NCBI GenBank assembly: GCA_016213845.1
Contig: JACQZN010000102.1
Coordinates: 1-50,119 of the forward strand
Length of the DNA: 50,119 nucleotides
Direction: 5' to 3'
From: Candidatus Wallbacteria bacterium
Lineage (GTDB): Bacteria > Muiribacteriota > UBA6191 > JACPRK01
Positions 1 through 7,940 of this stretch are shown piece by piece. Each line of letters starts with the position of its first letter. Positions within the stretch are counted from its first letter, which is position 1. A program made the position numbers and the translations under genes. Below the pieces are notes generated by a model. That model saw only the letters and a program-made list of their open reading frames with translations, did no database searches and was not told where the DNA came from.

Positions 1-4
1 CCTG

Positions 5-76
5 GGAAATCCCGTGGCGTCTACCTGTACCGGGCCTTCGAGAAAACCCGGTACAGGTAGACGCCACGGGATTTCC
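5..76. repeat. Long perfect hairpin element, copy 1
   Basis: Two 30-bp arms (5-34 and 47-76) are exact reverse complements around a 12-nt spacer. The 24-bp core of each arm is identical to the copy at 31832-31901, while the outermost six pairs (GGAAAT/ATTTCC) differ in sequence from that copy yet still pair. It lies just beyond the stop of the minus-strand gene at 111-833, so it may act as its terminator, although no T-run follows. It is a dispersed REP-like element by inference. Confidence 0.9.
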
Positions 77-110
77 ACGCCCCGGGACTTCTGGGAGCTT
101 GTAAGCGCCG

Positions 111-833
111 CTACGGCTTCGTGATGCGGGTGACGCGCGAACCGGGGGACATCGGGAAGCGCGTGCCGTCGGGGTTCTGCACCCAGAACCAGTTCTTCGG
201 GCCCCAGTGGAAGTAGTCGTTCCCGTCGGCGTCGCGGTTGTGGGACGGAGGCGCCGGGGCGGTCGGCCGGTAACCTGGCGGCACCAGGTGGGTGAGTGTG
301 GCCCCCGGGACGATGTCGCGGGACACGGTGGAATCGCGCTCCTTCCAGGCGACGCGCCAGACCTCGCCCGCGGGCGGACCGTCCAGCTTCTTTCCGGGGA
401 CGTAGTCGGACGGCGGGCTCCACGCGGCAGGCTTGAACGGGCCGTAGACCGGCGCGGGCGCCTCGGCGCTCACCTGTGGCCGAGGAGCCACCACGGCCGA
501 GGACGTCTCCTCCGCGAGATGCATGGGCGCCTCCGGGGCAGGCGGCTGGTCCGAGCTTGCCACCTGCTGCTTTGCAGGCGCGGGCGGTGGGGGCTGTTGC
601 TCTTGCCCGCCGGCGCTCTGCTGGGGCGGCTGTCCCGCGATCGTGCCGGTCCTCGTAGCTGCGGAGTCTGCTGTCTTGCTTGGCATCGGCTTCGCGCTGC
701 TCGCCGGCTTCTTGGTCGACTTGCCGCAGCTCGACAGCATGCCGATGAGCTGCGTCAACGGCGCCAGCAGTGCGCCGATGGAGGCGATGAGGCCAACCAT
801 CGCCGCGCCTCGGATGTTTCGGGATACTCTCAC
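111..833 (-). CDS. Hypothetical proline-rich lipoprotein or secreted protein
   Basis: A 240-residue protein starting at GTG 833, chosen because AGGAGG lies six bases upstream. A long hydrophobic N-terminal segment (about residues 10-34) ends in LSSCGKS, a plausible lipobox, so it may be a lipoprotein or a membrane-anchored protein. A low-complexity region rich in P, A, Q and S follows (about 36-130). The more ordered C-terminal third contains W-rich motifs such as HWGPKNWFWVQNPDG and has no domain I recognise. It is the last gene before the hairpin at 5-76. Function is unknown. Reading frame and ribosome-binding site support it being a real gene. Confidence 0.7.
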   Translation of the reverse strand: MRVSRNIRGAAMVGLIASIGALLAPLTQLIGMLSSCGKSTKKPASSAKPMPSKTADSAATRTGTIAGQPPQQSAGGQEQQPPPPAPAKQQVASSDQPPAPEAPMHLAEETSSAVVAPRPQVSAEAPAPVYGPFKPAAWSPPSDYVPGKKLDGPPAGEVWRVAWKERDSTVSRDIVPGATLTHLVPPGYRPTAPAPPSHNRDADGNDYFHWGPKNWFWVQNPDGTRFPMSPGSRVTRITKP

Positions 834-999
834 GTTGGGCCTCCTGTGGTCGTGGGCAAGTGTTCGGTTCGCCCCGTCCTTATCACGGCCCGTGCCAGCA
901 CGCGAAACTCCGCATCGAGACGGGTCGCTGCCCCACGCGATGGCCGGCTGGCCGCGAGCATTCCTTCCGACCGCCGGCAGGATTACTTCCGGCAGCTGG

Positions 1000-3180
1000 C
1001 TACCCGGCGTTCTTTGTGCCCGCGCTCCCGCCCCAGGTCGACTGGACCTGCTCCCGCAGCTGCAAGTAGGCTCCCGGGTTGCGTCGGAGAAACTTGCGAA
1101 AGCTCCAGAGCTCCAGCAGATAGCCCGTGACCCGTGTGGCCGCCCGGAACTCGTATCGCGATGGGGACCCTCTCAGGATTCGCGTCGGGTCGCCCGCGAA
1201 GCCGCCCCGTCCAAGCCGGCCCACCTCGCGTCCGCTCTCCAGCACCACCAGCTCCCCGGATTCCACGAGCACCGGATCGCCACCGCTCCTCTCGCCCGCC
1301 GCGAGCTCGACCGTCGCCATCTGCGTCTCCAGCTGATTCTTCTGGTACGCCGTCAACGTCGCGAAGACGGGGCTCTCCCCCAGCAGCTCCCAGCTCGGCA
1401 GGTCGCGCTGGCGCACCAGGCGCAGGAGCCGCTCGCGGATGCCCGTGCCCCGGATCAGGTGCACGAACTGCATCCGTGTCACGACCAGCACCTCGACGTC
1501 CGTCTTGGCCACAACCCCCGCCGTCCGAGGCGTGCCGAGAAGCGCCGCGTGCTCGCCGAAGTAGTCGAATGCCGAAAAGGTCTTGCGCTCTCGCCCATCC
1601 ACCCAGACCCCGGCCAGCCCCGACAGGATGATGAAGAACTCGTCGCTGACCGCGCCCAGCTCGATGATCGTCTGGCCCGCCTCGTACCGCCGTCGCGTCG
1701 CCATCTGCAGGAACTCCGGGGCGCGCCCCACGGGCAGCTCCGCAAAGATCTCCACTCGCGACATCGCGTCCAGCATCGCGATGGCCTCCTGCACGGGAAG
1801 CGCTTCGGGCGAGAGATCGCGCGTCTGCTCGAGCCCCGTCGGAGCCACCTTCAGCCCCGACTCCTGCGGCACCGACTTCTGCGCCACGTGCACCAGCAGC
1901 ATCCTCTTCTTGATCTCCTCGCCGAGCGATGCCAGCTGCTCCACGGGTGTGTGGATCGGCGGGATGCCGGCCTCGTGGAGGATCAGATCGTGATGCCAGG
2001 GGAAGTCTATGAGTGCGTCACGCCGCGCCGTGTCGACCACGCCCTGCTCGTAAAGCGCCCGGATCGCGTCGGGCTTGTTCAGCGTATCCGAAGGGTAGAT
2101 CAGGCTCTTTCCACGGAGCGAAAGCTCGAATCCGACACAAGGGATGGAGTGGAGCGAATAGCGGAAAGTCGCCTCGGCGCCGTGCAGATAGAGGGGCTCG
2201 CCGGCGCGCACCGGGACGTAGTCGAAGAGGTCCCGGAGCGCGTCCGGGGCGATCCCGGTCACGGCCGCGTATTTCGTGACGAAGCCGTTCATCACGGTAG
2301 GCGTCGTGTAAAGCGTGACGCGCCCTTCCTGCATGATCTTCTGCAGCGAGCCTGCGTCATGGTCTGCGTGGCAGTGCGTCAGGATGAGCGTGTCGAGCTG
2401 CTTGGGATTGACGTCATAGCCGGCCAGCCAGTCCTCCCAGTCGACCGGCGGATCGACCATCACGCCCTTGCCGTCGATCCAGACGATGAAGCCGCTGGTG
2501 CGGTTACCCGGGTCGAAGCCGTGGCCGCTCCCGATCACGCTGACGCCCAGGAGCGGACCGCGAAAGGCTCGCAACGGACCGCGTTGCTCCACGATCCGCG
2601 GTGGCAGGGGCGGGTCGCCTGCCCAGCGGTGCGTGACGGCGCCACGCTCCAGCACCGCGATGCCCCCGCCGGGCTCCAGGGCCACGTCGACGCCCTCGGC
2701 GATAGAGGCCCGTCCCGTGGCTTCATCGAACTCCCGGAAGTCGAAGAGATCCTCTAGCGTCATCGGCTCGCCGCCGCGCATCGGGTTTCTGCGGAAGTAC
2801 GCCAGCTCGGCGCGCAGGTCCGGCCGGCCGGGCGCCCCTGCCGCCGAGAACTCCTCCTCGTCTACCGCTGCCGGCCCGAAAAGCGAGATCGACATCAAGG
2901 TCTCCAGCATCGGGCGCTGGGAGCGGCGGCAGGCCACGCGCGTGCGCGCCTTCTTGATGAAGAAGTTGAAGTACGCGGGGAACTCGAGCTCGGCGATGTT
3001 GATGCCGCGCTCCGCCGAAAAGAGCCGCTCGGGCACCACGAAGATCGACGGGACGCCGCACGGCATCACCATGGTGTCCTTGATGGTTTCCGGCACCGAG
3101 CCGAACTGGATCCAGCCCGCGGAGCTCGGAAGCATGACCCCACCGCGAGGCAGCACTACCGGCGCGTCCGGCTGCGTCAC
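1000..3180 (-). CDS. Metallo-beta-lactamase-fold protein with cyclic-nucleotide-binding domains
   Basis: A 726-residue protein from GTG 3180, whose GTGA overlaps the stop of the upstream HEAT gene. GGAG precedes the start, and ATG 3135 is an alternative. The N-terminal 200 residues have no family I can name. A metallo-beta-lactamase fold follows (about 205-460) with the metal-binding motif THCHADHD (H269, H271, D273, H274) and a later LHSIP stretch. A cyclic-nucleotide-monophosphate-binding domain (about 510-620) has the sequence FSAFDYFGEHAALLG in the position of the phosphate-binding cassette. A second, degenerate copy (about 625-715) follows. The combination suggests a hydrolase controlled by, or acting on, a nucleotide messenger, but the substrate is inferred only. 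Coupling to the HEAT membrane protein suggests a joint function. Cytoplasmic location is expected. Confidence 0.8.
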   Translation of the reverse strand: MTQPDAPVVLPRGGVMLPSSAGWIQFGSVPETIKDTMVMPCGVPSIFVVPERLFSAERGINIAELEFPAYFNFFIKKARTRVACRRSQRPMLETLMSISLFGPAAVDEEEFSAAGAPGRPDLRAELAYFRRNPMRGGEPMTLEDLFDFREFDEATGRASIAEGVDVALEPGGGIAVLERGAVTHRWAGDPPLPPRIVEQRGPLRAFRGPLLGVSVIGSGHGFDPGNRTSGFIVWIDGKGVMVDPPVDWEDWLAGYDVNPKQLDTLILTHCHADHDAGSLQKIMQEGRVTLYTTPTVMNGFVTKYAAVTGIAPDALRDLFDYVPVRAGEPLYLHGAEATFRYSLHSIPCVGFELSLRGKSLIYPSDTLNKPDAIRALYEQGVVDTARRDALIDFPWHHDLILHEAGIPPIHTPVEQLASLGEEIKKRMLLVHVAQKSVPQESGLKVAPTGLEQTRDLSPEALPVQEAIAMLDAMSRVEIFAELPVGRAPEFLQMATRRRYEAGQTIIELGAVSDEFFIILSGLAGVWVDGRERKTFSAFDYFGEHAALLGTPRTAGVVAKTDVEVLVVTRMQFVHLIRGTGIRERLLRLVRQRDLPSWELLGESPVFATLTAYQKNQLETQMATVELAAGERSGGDPVLVESGELVVLESGREVGRLGRGGFAGDPTRILRGSPSRYEFRAATRVTGYLLELWSFRKFLRRNPGAYLQLREQVQSTWGGSAGTKNAG

Positions 3181-5477
3181 GGCGAGCTCTCCGCCGGAGG
3201 CTCGGCCTGCGTGGCGGTCCCCGCGGGGCGTCTCGCCGCCGAGCCCCTCAGCGCCGAGGCGCTCATCTGCATCACGGCCAGCACGACGCACAAGAGCACG
3301 ACGACCGCCGCGACGGCCGCGGCTTGCGGCGTGATCGACAGCGGCCGCTTGCGGAAGGCGCGCGCATCGAGACCGTCGCTCGTGAAGGTCGGCTGGTAGA
3401 CCGGCCGGTGGACGCCGCTCTTGCGCCCGGGCGTCGCTGGCCCGCTCCCCTGCGAGCGCGAGATGTCGGCCAGCCGGGCGCCGTCGTCCTCGTGCCAGGG
3501 GCTGCGGCCCAGCAACGATGAGTTCGGGTCGAAGGCCGGCGGCGGAACCTCCCGGGACGGGGCCAGCAAGACTGCCGACCCCGCCATCGCCGTGAAGGCC
3601 GCGGTCTTCAAGTTGTCGCGAAGTCTGCCCGCCAGCTCCTTGAAGCGCGGAAGCGTCGCCATCCGCGTCCCCACCAGCGCCATGTCCTCCAGTACAGCCA
3701 GCGCTGCAATCGTGCCTGCCACATCGCTGCCGTCGCGCAGAAGCGGCAGCAGGAGATCCACGCTCGATTCCGAGCCCTGGTTCCAGAGCAGCTTTGCAGC
3801 CGCCGCCCGCAGGCGGCCGTCGCCCGACTCCGCGAGCTCGCGGACCCGTGCCTCGTCGGCAGCCGCGCCCCCCGCGTCGAAGGCCTCCAGCAGAGCCAAA
3901 AGCTCCTCCGAGTCGCGCGCCTCCTGGAGCCGGCCCGACAGGTACTCCCGCGACGCGGCCGTCCCGACCCGCGCCACCGCCGTCAGAAGTGCCACCGAGG
4001 GACCGCCCGCCGCCGATGCCCGGGCCGCGGCAGCGATGAGCGCCTCCGAGACGCGGCTGTCCCCGGCGGACCCTGGCCGCCCCAGGATGCTGGCGACCAC
4101 AGGCGTCAGCCGTGGCTCCACTTTTTCCAGCAGGTCCGTGAGTCGCTCCCGCACGCTCTGGGTGAGCTCGTAGGTCGCGAAGCTCGTCACCGCCTGGTGG
4201 CGCACCTGCGGGTCCGGATCTCTGGCCGCCAGGTAGGACAGCACCTCCAGCGAGGCCCGTCCCTGGTAGTACCCCAGACAGTAAGCTCCCTGCGATCGGA
4301 GCTGACCGTTGGACGACCGGATCAGGCTCTTGAGCGCCGTCGCCGCCGCCGACTCCTGCCCCATCAGCGAGGCGAGCAGCGCGCTGACCGCGGCCTCGGG
4401 GTCGCTCGAGTCGAGCCACGGAGCCGCCAGCCGGGCCAGCTCCGCCGGGTCGATCTGCACGCTTTGCAGCGACTGCAGCGCTCGCGCGGCCACCGTCGGG
4501 TGGAGATTGCCCTCGAGCGCGCGCCTGAGGAACTGTGCCGCGGCCGGGCCCTTCACGCTCCCCGCTGCGCGCACAGCGGCCTCGCGAACAGACGGATGGT
4601 CGCGCTCCATGAAGATCGACTCGATGCTCGCCAGAGCGGCGGGGTCTCTGAGGCGGCCCAGGGACTGGAGGATCTGCAGCGCCGTCCACCCCGAGCAGCG
4701 CCGCGAAAGCCCCGCGAGCACGTTTCGGGCCCCCAGCTCCCGGTGCCCCTCGAGCGCGGCGGCCACCGAGGGGTGCAGCTCCTCCGTCCCTCGCTTGGCG
4801 AGGTTGGAGAGAAGCTCCAGCACGGGCGGATAGGGCGCCAGCCCCAGCGCCACGATGGCCGCCGAAAAGAGCGGCGTTCCCTCGAGGTGCGAGACCAGCC
4901 GCACGAGGTAGGCTTCCTTTTCGGCCCGGCAGTGAGCGGCCGCCGCCACCAGCATCGCCGGCAGCGCTTCCGCGCCCTGGCGGGCGGCCAGCTTCCGCGC
5001 CGAATCGGCCACGGCGCCATGCGGGATGCGCGCCAGCGTGCGCCACGCCCGGCTCCGGGCCTCGGCCGGCAGCCGCGGCAAGTAGTCGAGCAGCGCGTGG
5101 ACCGCGGGTTCCAGCAGGTGCACGGCGCTGCGCGCCAAGGCGTCCGTGTCGGGAAGCCGTTCGCTGGGCGGGCCTCCGGGCGCCGCCTTCTTCTTGATGC
5201 CCGAAACCAGGTCCTGGGGGCGGAGCATGCGCGATGCCATCGGGTCGCCGCTGGGGACGTAGTGCCCCTCGAGGTGGCTCGGGTAGAACCGGTGGAGCGA
5301 GCTGGAGCCCTGGATGGCGGCGCCCGGCTCCTCGGAGGCTGCGATGGCCTCCAGCGCCTGCATCACGCGTCCCGAATCGAAGTACGGAACCAGCCCTTCC
5401 AGCTCGCGCGCCACATAGCGGGCAATCTGAGGCTGCTGCGCGGGGAGCAATGCGAGAAGCCGATCCTGGTACCTCAC
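3177..5477 (-). CDS. HEAT-repeat protein with C-terminal membrane anchor
   Basis: A 766-residue protein built mainly of helical HEAT-like repeats (for example LQSLGRLRDPAALASI and AAGSVKGPAAAQFLRRALEG), so it is probably a protein-interaction scaffold. A single hydrophobic helix near residues 716-738 is followed by a short polar tail, suggesting tail anchoring with the repeat domain in the cytoplasm. I chose GTG 5477 because a GATACT box lies nine bases upstream, the same spacing seen at other starts in this window, suggesting a leaderless transcript. A TTG at 5513 is the in-frame alternative. Its stop overlaps the GTG of the downstream MBL/cNMP gene (GTGA), so the two are translationally coupled. 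No catalytic motif is visible. Confidence 0.8.
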   Translation of the reverse strand: MRYQDRLLALLPAQQPQIARYVARELEGLVPYFDSGRVMQALEAIAASEEPGAAIQGSSSLHRFYPSHLEGHYVPSGDPMASRMLRPQDLVSGIKKKAAPGGPPSERLPDTDALARSAVHLLEPAVHALLDYLPRLPAEARSRAWRTLARIPHGAVADSARKLAARQGAEALPAMLVAAAAHCRAEKEAYLVRLVSHLEGTPLFSAAIVALGLAPYPPVLELLSNLAKRGTEELHPSVAAALEGHRELGARNVLAGLSRRCSGWTALQILQSLGRLRDPAALASIESIFMERDHPSVREAAVRAAGSVKGPAAAQFLRRALEGNLHPTVAARALQSLQSVQIDPAELARLAAPWLDSSDPEAAVSALLASLMGQESAAATALKSLIRSSNGQLRSQGAYCLGYYQGRASLEVLSYLAARDPDPQVRHQAVTSFATYELTQSVRERLTDLLEKVEPRLTPVVASILGRPGSAGDSRVSEALIAAAARASAAGGPSVALLTAVARVGTAASREYLSGRLQEARDSEELLALLEAFDAGGAAADEARVRELAESGDGRLRAAAAKLLWNQGSESSVDLLLPLLRDGSDVAGTIAALAVLEDMALVGTRMATLPRFKELAGRLRDNLKTAAFTAMAGSAVLLAPSREVPPPAFDPNSSLLGRSPWHEDDGARLADISRSQGSGPATPGRKSGVHRPVYQPTFTSDGLDARAFRKRPLSITPQAAAVAAVVVLLCVVLAVMQMSASALRGSAARRPAGTATQAEPPAESSP

Positions 5478-5486
5478 GCCGGATCC

Positions 5487-5492
5487 AGTATC
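5487..5492 (-). promoter_or_regulatory. Candidate -10 box, leaderless HEAT gene
   Basis: GATACT on the minus strand lies nine bases before GTG 5477. Spacing and sequence match the boxes before the starts at 22807, 35068 and 35391. The -35 is weak (TTGCCG about 15 bases upstream). Confidence 0.45.
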
Positions 5493-5542
5493 ACTCGCGT
5501 CCCCGGGCGGCAAGCCGAATCGCGGAATCTACGTCAGCTTCG

Positions 5543-5571
5543 TTGCCATTCAGGCTGCCATTTGTTATCCT
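5543..5571 (+). promoter_or_regulatory. Sigma-70-type promoter
   Basis: TTGCCA (5543-5548) and TATCCT (5566-5571) are separated by exactly 17 bases and followed by TGCGCGG. The predicted start near 5578 gives a leader of about 37 nt with a strong Shine-Dalgarno before the ATG at 5615. Confidence 0.6.
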
Positions 5572-5614
5572 GCGCGGCTTCGTTTTCGACACAACAATAG
5601 GAGGAGTCGGGCTC

Positions 5615-6265
5615 ATGCGTTCATTCATCCTGTCCATCGGTCTCGCCCTCGGGGCGGCGCTGCCGTGCCTGGCGGCGCTGGGAGAGGTCACCATCACTTC
5701 GGCCTACGTCATCACCGACCGCATCGGCGAGGTCCGCGGCAAGGTCGCCTTGAACGGGCTGCCGGGCGCGCTCGTGACGGTGAAGAACGGCAATGCGGCC
5801 TACTCGACGGCTACGGACGCCGCCGGAAACTGGACGATTCTGCTGGCCTTGCGCTCCAACAACGTGGAGGCGACGGCCAGGACGCTGGACGGGCAGGCCG
5901 GCACGCCGGCCAAGGCGGAAGCCGCCGTCACGGCCAAGGTCGCGATGGTGCCCCCCGCCGCGCCGGAGCTCTTCTCTCTCACGAAGGGCATCCTGGGCGG
6001 CGAGAAGCCCGCCAACGCGGCCAACGTGGCTCGCCTGGCCAAGCTGATGGACGACGCCATCCTGCACGCCGGCGGCTGGGAGTACGACGAGCGGATGCTG
6101 CTCCTGATGCTGGGGTGCGTCGGCCGCATCGTCGACACCGTCGACACGGCGCCGCAGTCGGAGCAGGCCCAGATCCGAGCCCAGCTCAGCGCGCTTGGCA
6201 ATCTGCTCTACAAGGGCGTCGTGCGCGGCGCGCTGGATCAGAAGCCGGACAGCGCCGGCCGCTGA
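5615..6265 (+). CDS. Secreted hypothetical protein with N-terminal beta-sandwich-like region
   Basis: A 216-residue protein. ATG 5615 is chosen because AGGAGGAG lies eight bases upstream and a signal peptide follows at once (MRSFILSIGLALGAALPCLA). The segment at about 25-100 (GALVTVKNGNAAYSTATDAAG) resembles carboxypeptidase-regulatory or Ig-like repeats of extracellular proteins, where a TDAAGNW turn is typical. The C-terminal half is helical and unrecognised. It stands alone between a sigma-70-type promoter and a hairpin terminator, so it is probably a monocistronic transcript for a periplasmic or secreted protein. Function is unknown. Confidence 0.75.
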   Translation: MRSFILSIGLALGAALPCLAALGEVTITSAYVITDRIGEVRGKVALNGLPGALVTVKNGNAAYSTATDAAGNWTILLALRSNNVEATARTLDGQAGTPAKAEAAVTAKVAMVPPAAPELFSLTKGILGGEKPANAANVARLAKLMDDAILHAGGWEYDERMLLLMLGCVGRIVDTVDTAPQSEQAQIRAQLSALGNLLYKGVVRGALDQKPDSAGR

Positions 6266-6281
6266 TCGCGGACGCCATCGA

Positions 6282-6334
6282 GGCACCCGTCAACCCTGCG
6301 CGAGCGTCGCTCGGCCGCTCGGGTTGCCGGGTGC
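6282..6334. terminator. Intrinsic terminator between convergent genes
   Basis: GCACCCGTCAACCC pairs with GGGTTGCCGGGTGC (one mismatch) and is followed by TTCTTCATT on the plus strand. It sits between the stop at 6265 and the minus-strand stop at 6339, so it could serve both transcripts. Confidence 0.6.
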
Positions 6335-6338
6335 TTCT

Positions 6339-7118
6339 TCATTCCTCGGCAGAGACTCCCAGATTCCGGGCCATGACGGTTCGCATTTGAGCCACATAGG
6401 CCGGGATCTGGTCCTCGGTCCAGCCGCTGGTGTCGATGGGCGGATCGATGATGATATCGAGGGTCCCCTGCCTGAGCTCGAAAGTGCGAGTCGGTAGAAG
6501 ATCCCCCGAGTTGAGGATAGTGATCGGCACGAGCGGGGCGCCCGTGGCGATGGCCAGGTAGAACGTGCCCTTCTTGAAGGGTTGCAGTCCGACGACCGAC
6601 CGGCGGCGGCCTTCCGGGAACATCACCGTGCACATGCCGTCCCGGATCTTCTCGACGGCATGCTCCAGGGATTGACGCGCGCCGACGCGCTCCTGGCGCT
6701 TGACGAAAACCTGATCCGTGAGGATCGCCAGTTGCCCGATGAACGGGTAGAGCTTGAACTCGCTCTTTACGACATAGAACATCGGCAGACCCCTCAGGAT
6801 GTAGGGGACCGAGAAGATGTCGAGCAGCCCCTGGTGGTTGCTGACGTAGATGGCTGGCGTCTTGAGGCGCAGGTTCTCCTGGCCTTTGACGCGGAGCTCG
6901 ATCCCCAGCAGCCAGAGATTGAGCTTCGCCCACCAGGGCATCCAGTACCAGATGAGGAAGTCCCTGCCCCGTTTCGTGAACAGGAAGAGGAAGCCGACGG
7001 CGCCATAGGCCGCGAGAGCCGCGAAACAGAGCAGAGTCCGGACCATGACTTCTGGACGGCTCGGATTGCGGACGACTGCGGCCGCCGTGCTCAACGCTCC
7101 GTTCATGCCGCGCGTCAT
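6339..7118 (-). CDS. plsC: 1-acyl-sn-glycerol-3-phosphate acyltransferase (PlsC family)
   Basis: A membrane-associated acyltransferase that would add the second acyl chain to lysophosphatidic acid in phospholipid synthesis. The catalytic motif is SNHQGLLD (H-X4-D), and the substrate-binding motif is FPEGRRR further on, both in the right order. A hydrophobic helix (TLLCFAALAAYGAVGFLFLF) precedes them. From ATG 7118 the protein is 259 residues. ATG 7046 would give 235, which is also normal for the family, and neither has a clear Shine-Dalgarno. A palindromic repeat occupies the 190 bases upstream. The family is certain; the exact acceptor lipid is assumed. Confidence 0.9.
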   Translation of the reverse strand: MTRGMNGALSTAAAVVRNPSRPEVMVRTLLCFAALAAYGAVGFLFLFTKRGRDFLIWYWMPWWAKLNLWLLGIELRVKGQENLRLKTPAIYVSNHQGLLDIFSVPYILRGLPMFYVVKSEFKLYPFIGQLAILTDQVFVKRQERVGARQSLEHAVEKIRDGMCTVMFPEGRRRSVVGLQPFKKGTFYLAIATGAPLVPITILNSGDLLPTRTFELRQGTLDIIIDPPIDTSGWTEDQIPAYVAQMRTVMARNLGVSAEE

Positions 7119-7184
7119 GGTAGCGGACCGCGGCCCGAGAATCGAGGGGCGGCTACTTGGCCGGCAGGGCAAGGGCGAAGTCGT

Positions 7185-7272
7185 CGGAAAACGGGTACAC
7201 CGGAAGCCCGGCCGGCCGACCGGACGACTGCCAGGTTTCAAGCGGGCTTCCGGAGCCAGTCCCCGTTTTCCG
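7185..7272. repeat. Nested palindromic repeat, copy 1
   Basis: The outer arms (7185-7195 and 7262-7272) and inner arms (7200-7210 and 7243-7253) are each perfect 11-bp inverted repeats, with a 32-nt central loop and unpaired segments of 4 and 8 nt. A homologous copy lies at 33284-33379. It sits in the gap between two minus-strand genes. It is probably a REP- or MITE-like element. Confidence 0.85.
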
Positions 7273-7310
7273 CCTCCGCTACTCCGACCTTGTCCGTAGC
7301 CCTGACGTTC

Positions 7311-7940
7311 TTACTCGGCGGGGGCGGGGAGGGGAGCAGCCGGGGTGGCGCGGCCCAGGAGGTGGAGGGTGTAGGCGCCCAGGCCCTGGAGGGCGGCGAG
7401 GAGGACGAAGACCTGACCCAGCAGGGGGAACATGAAGGCCATCGCGAAGAGGAGGGCGCCCAGCACGGCCTCGTGGAAGGGGAACCGCTGCACGGACTCG
7501 AAGCGCCGGGCCACCAGGCGGCCGGTGGCCGCGACGCGACTGATGAGGCCCTTGAGGATGCCGAAGAGGAGCATGACGATCAGGGCCAGGCCGAAGAGCT
7601 TCAATGGGGGAGCGTGCATCATCGCCAGGCCGAAGAAGAAGGCGAATGCGGCAGTCGCCACGCCGATCGCCAGCGACTTTCGGGGGGAGTGGTCGGCGAT
7701 GTCGGCGAGGGTCTCGAGCTCGCCGCGCGTGGAGTCGGCGGCCTGGGCGAGGATCGTGAAAGCGGTAAGGCCGATGCCCGCGGCGCCGACCAGCAGGAAG
7801 ATCTGGAGCAGGCCCAGGAGCGAACCGACCGCGTGGAGCGGGCCTCCGTGCGGCGGGGGCGGGGGCGGCGGCGGGACGTCCGCCCAGGCGGAGCCAGCGG
7901 TGGCGAGGAACAGCGCTGCGAACAGGAGTGCGCGAGTCAT
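7311..7940 (-). CDS. Integral membrane protein, third gene of ECF sigma operon
   Basis: A 209-residue protein with a signal sequence (MTRALLFAALFLATAGSAWA), a poly-proline stretch, and then about four hydrophobic helices (LLQIFLLVGAAGIGLTAF, SLAIGVATAAFAFFFGLAM, LKLFGLALIVMLLFGILKGL, AVLGALLFAMAFMFPLLG). It starts at ATG 7940, which overlaps the anti-sigma stop (ATGA), with GGAGGAGG upstream. No named family is recognised. Coupling to the sigma and anti-sigma genes suggests it either senses the envelope signal or is a target of the regulon. The inner membrane is its likely location. Confidence 0.75.
   Translation of the reverse strand: MTRALLFAALFLATAGSAWADVPPPPPPPPHGGPLHAVGSLLGLLQIFLLVGAAGIGLTAFTILAQAADSTRGELETLADIADHSPRKSLAIGVATAAFAFFFGLAMMHAPPLKLFGLALIVMLLFGILKGLISRVAATGRLVARRFESVQRFPFHEAVLGALLFAMAFMFPLLGQVFVLLAALQGLGAYTLHLLGRATPAAPLPAPAE

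Noticed and set aside
5..76. Coding fragment of a transposase in the hairpin
   Set aside because: No frame longer than the hairpin itself, and perfect palindromy explains the sequence.
523..2757. Long plus-strand open frame opposite the MBL/cNMP gene
   Set aside because: Composition is Arg/Pro/Ala-rich and without domains, as is common opposite GC-rich genes. The minus strand has recognisable motifs.
1000..5046. A single minus-strand open frame of about 1348 codons
   Set aside because: Its upstream half is the antisense-like shadow of the HEAT gene (Gly/Arg/Ala-rich translation). The real gene begins at GTG 3180.
6195..7299. Several plus-strand frames opposite the PlsC gene
   Set aside because: They are shadows: no ribosome-binding sites, no motifs, and they conflict with the clear acyltransferase motifs on the minus strand.
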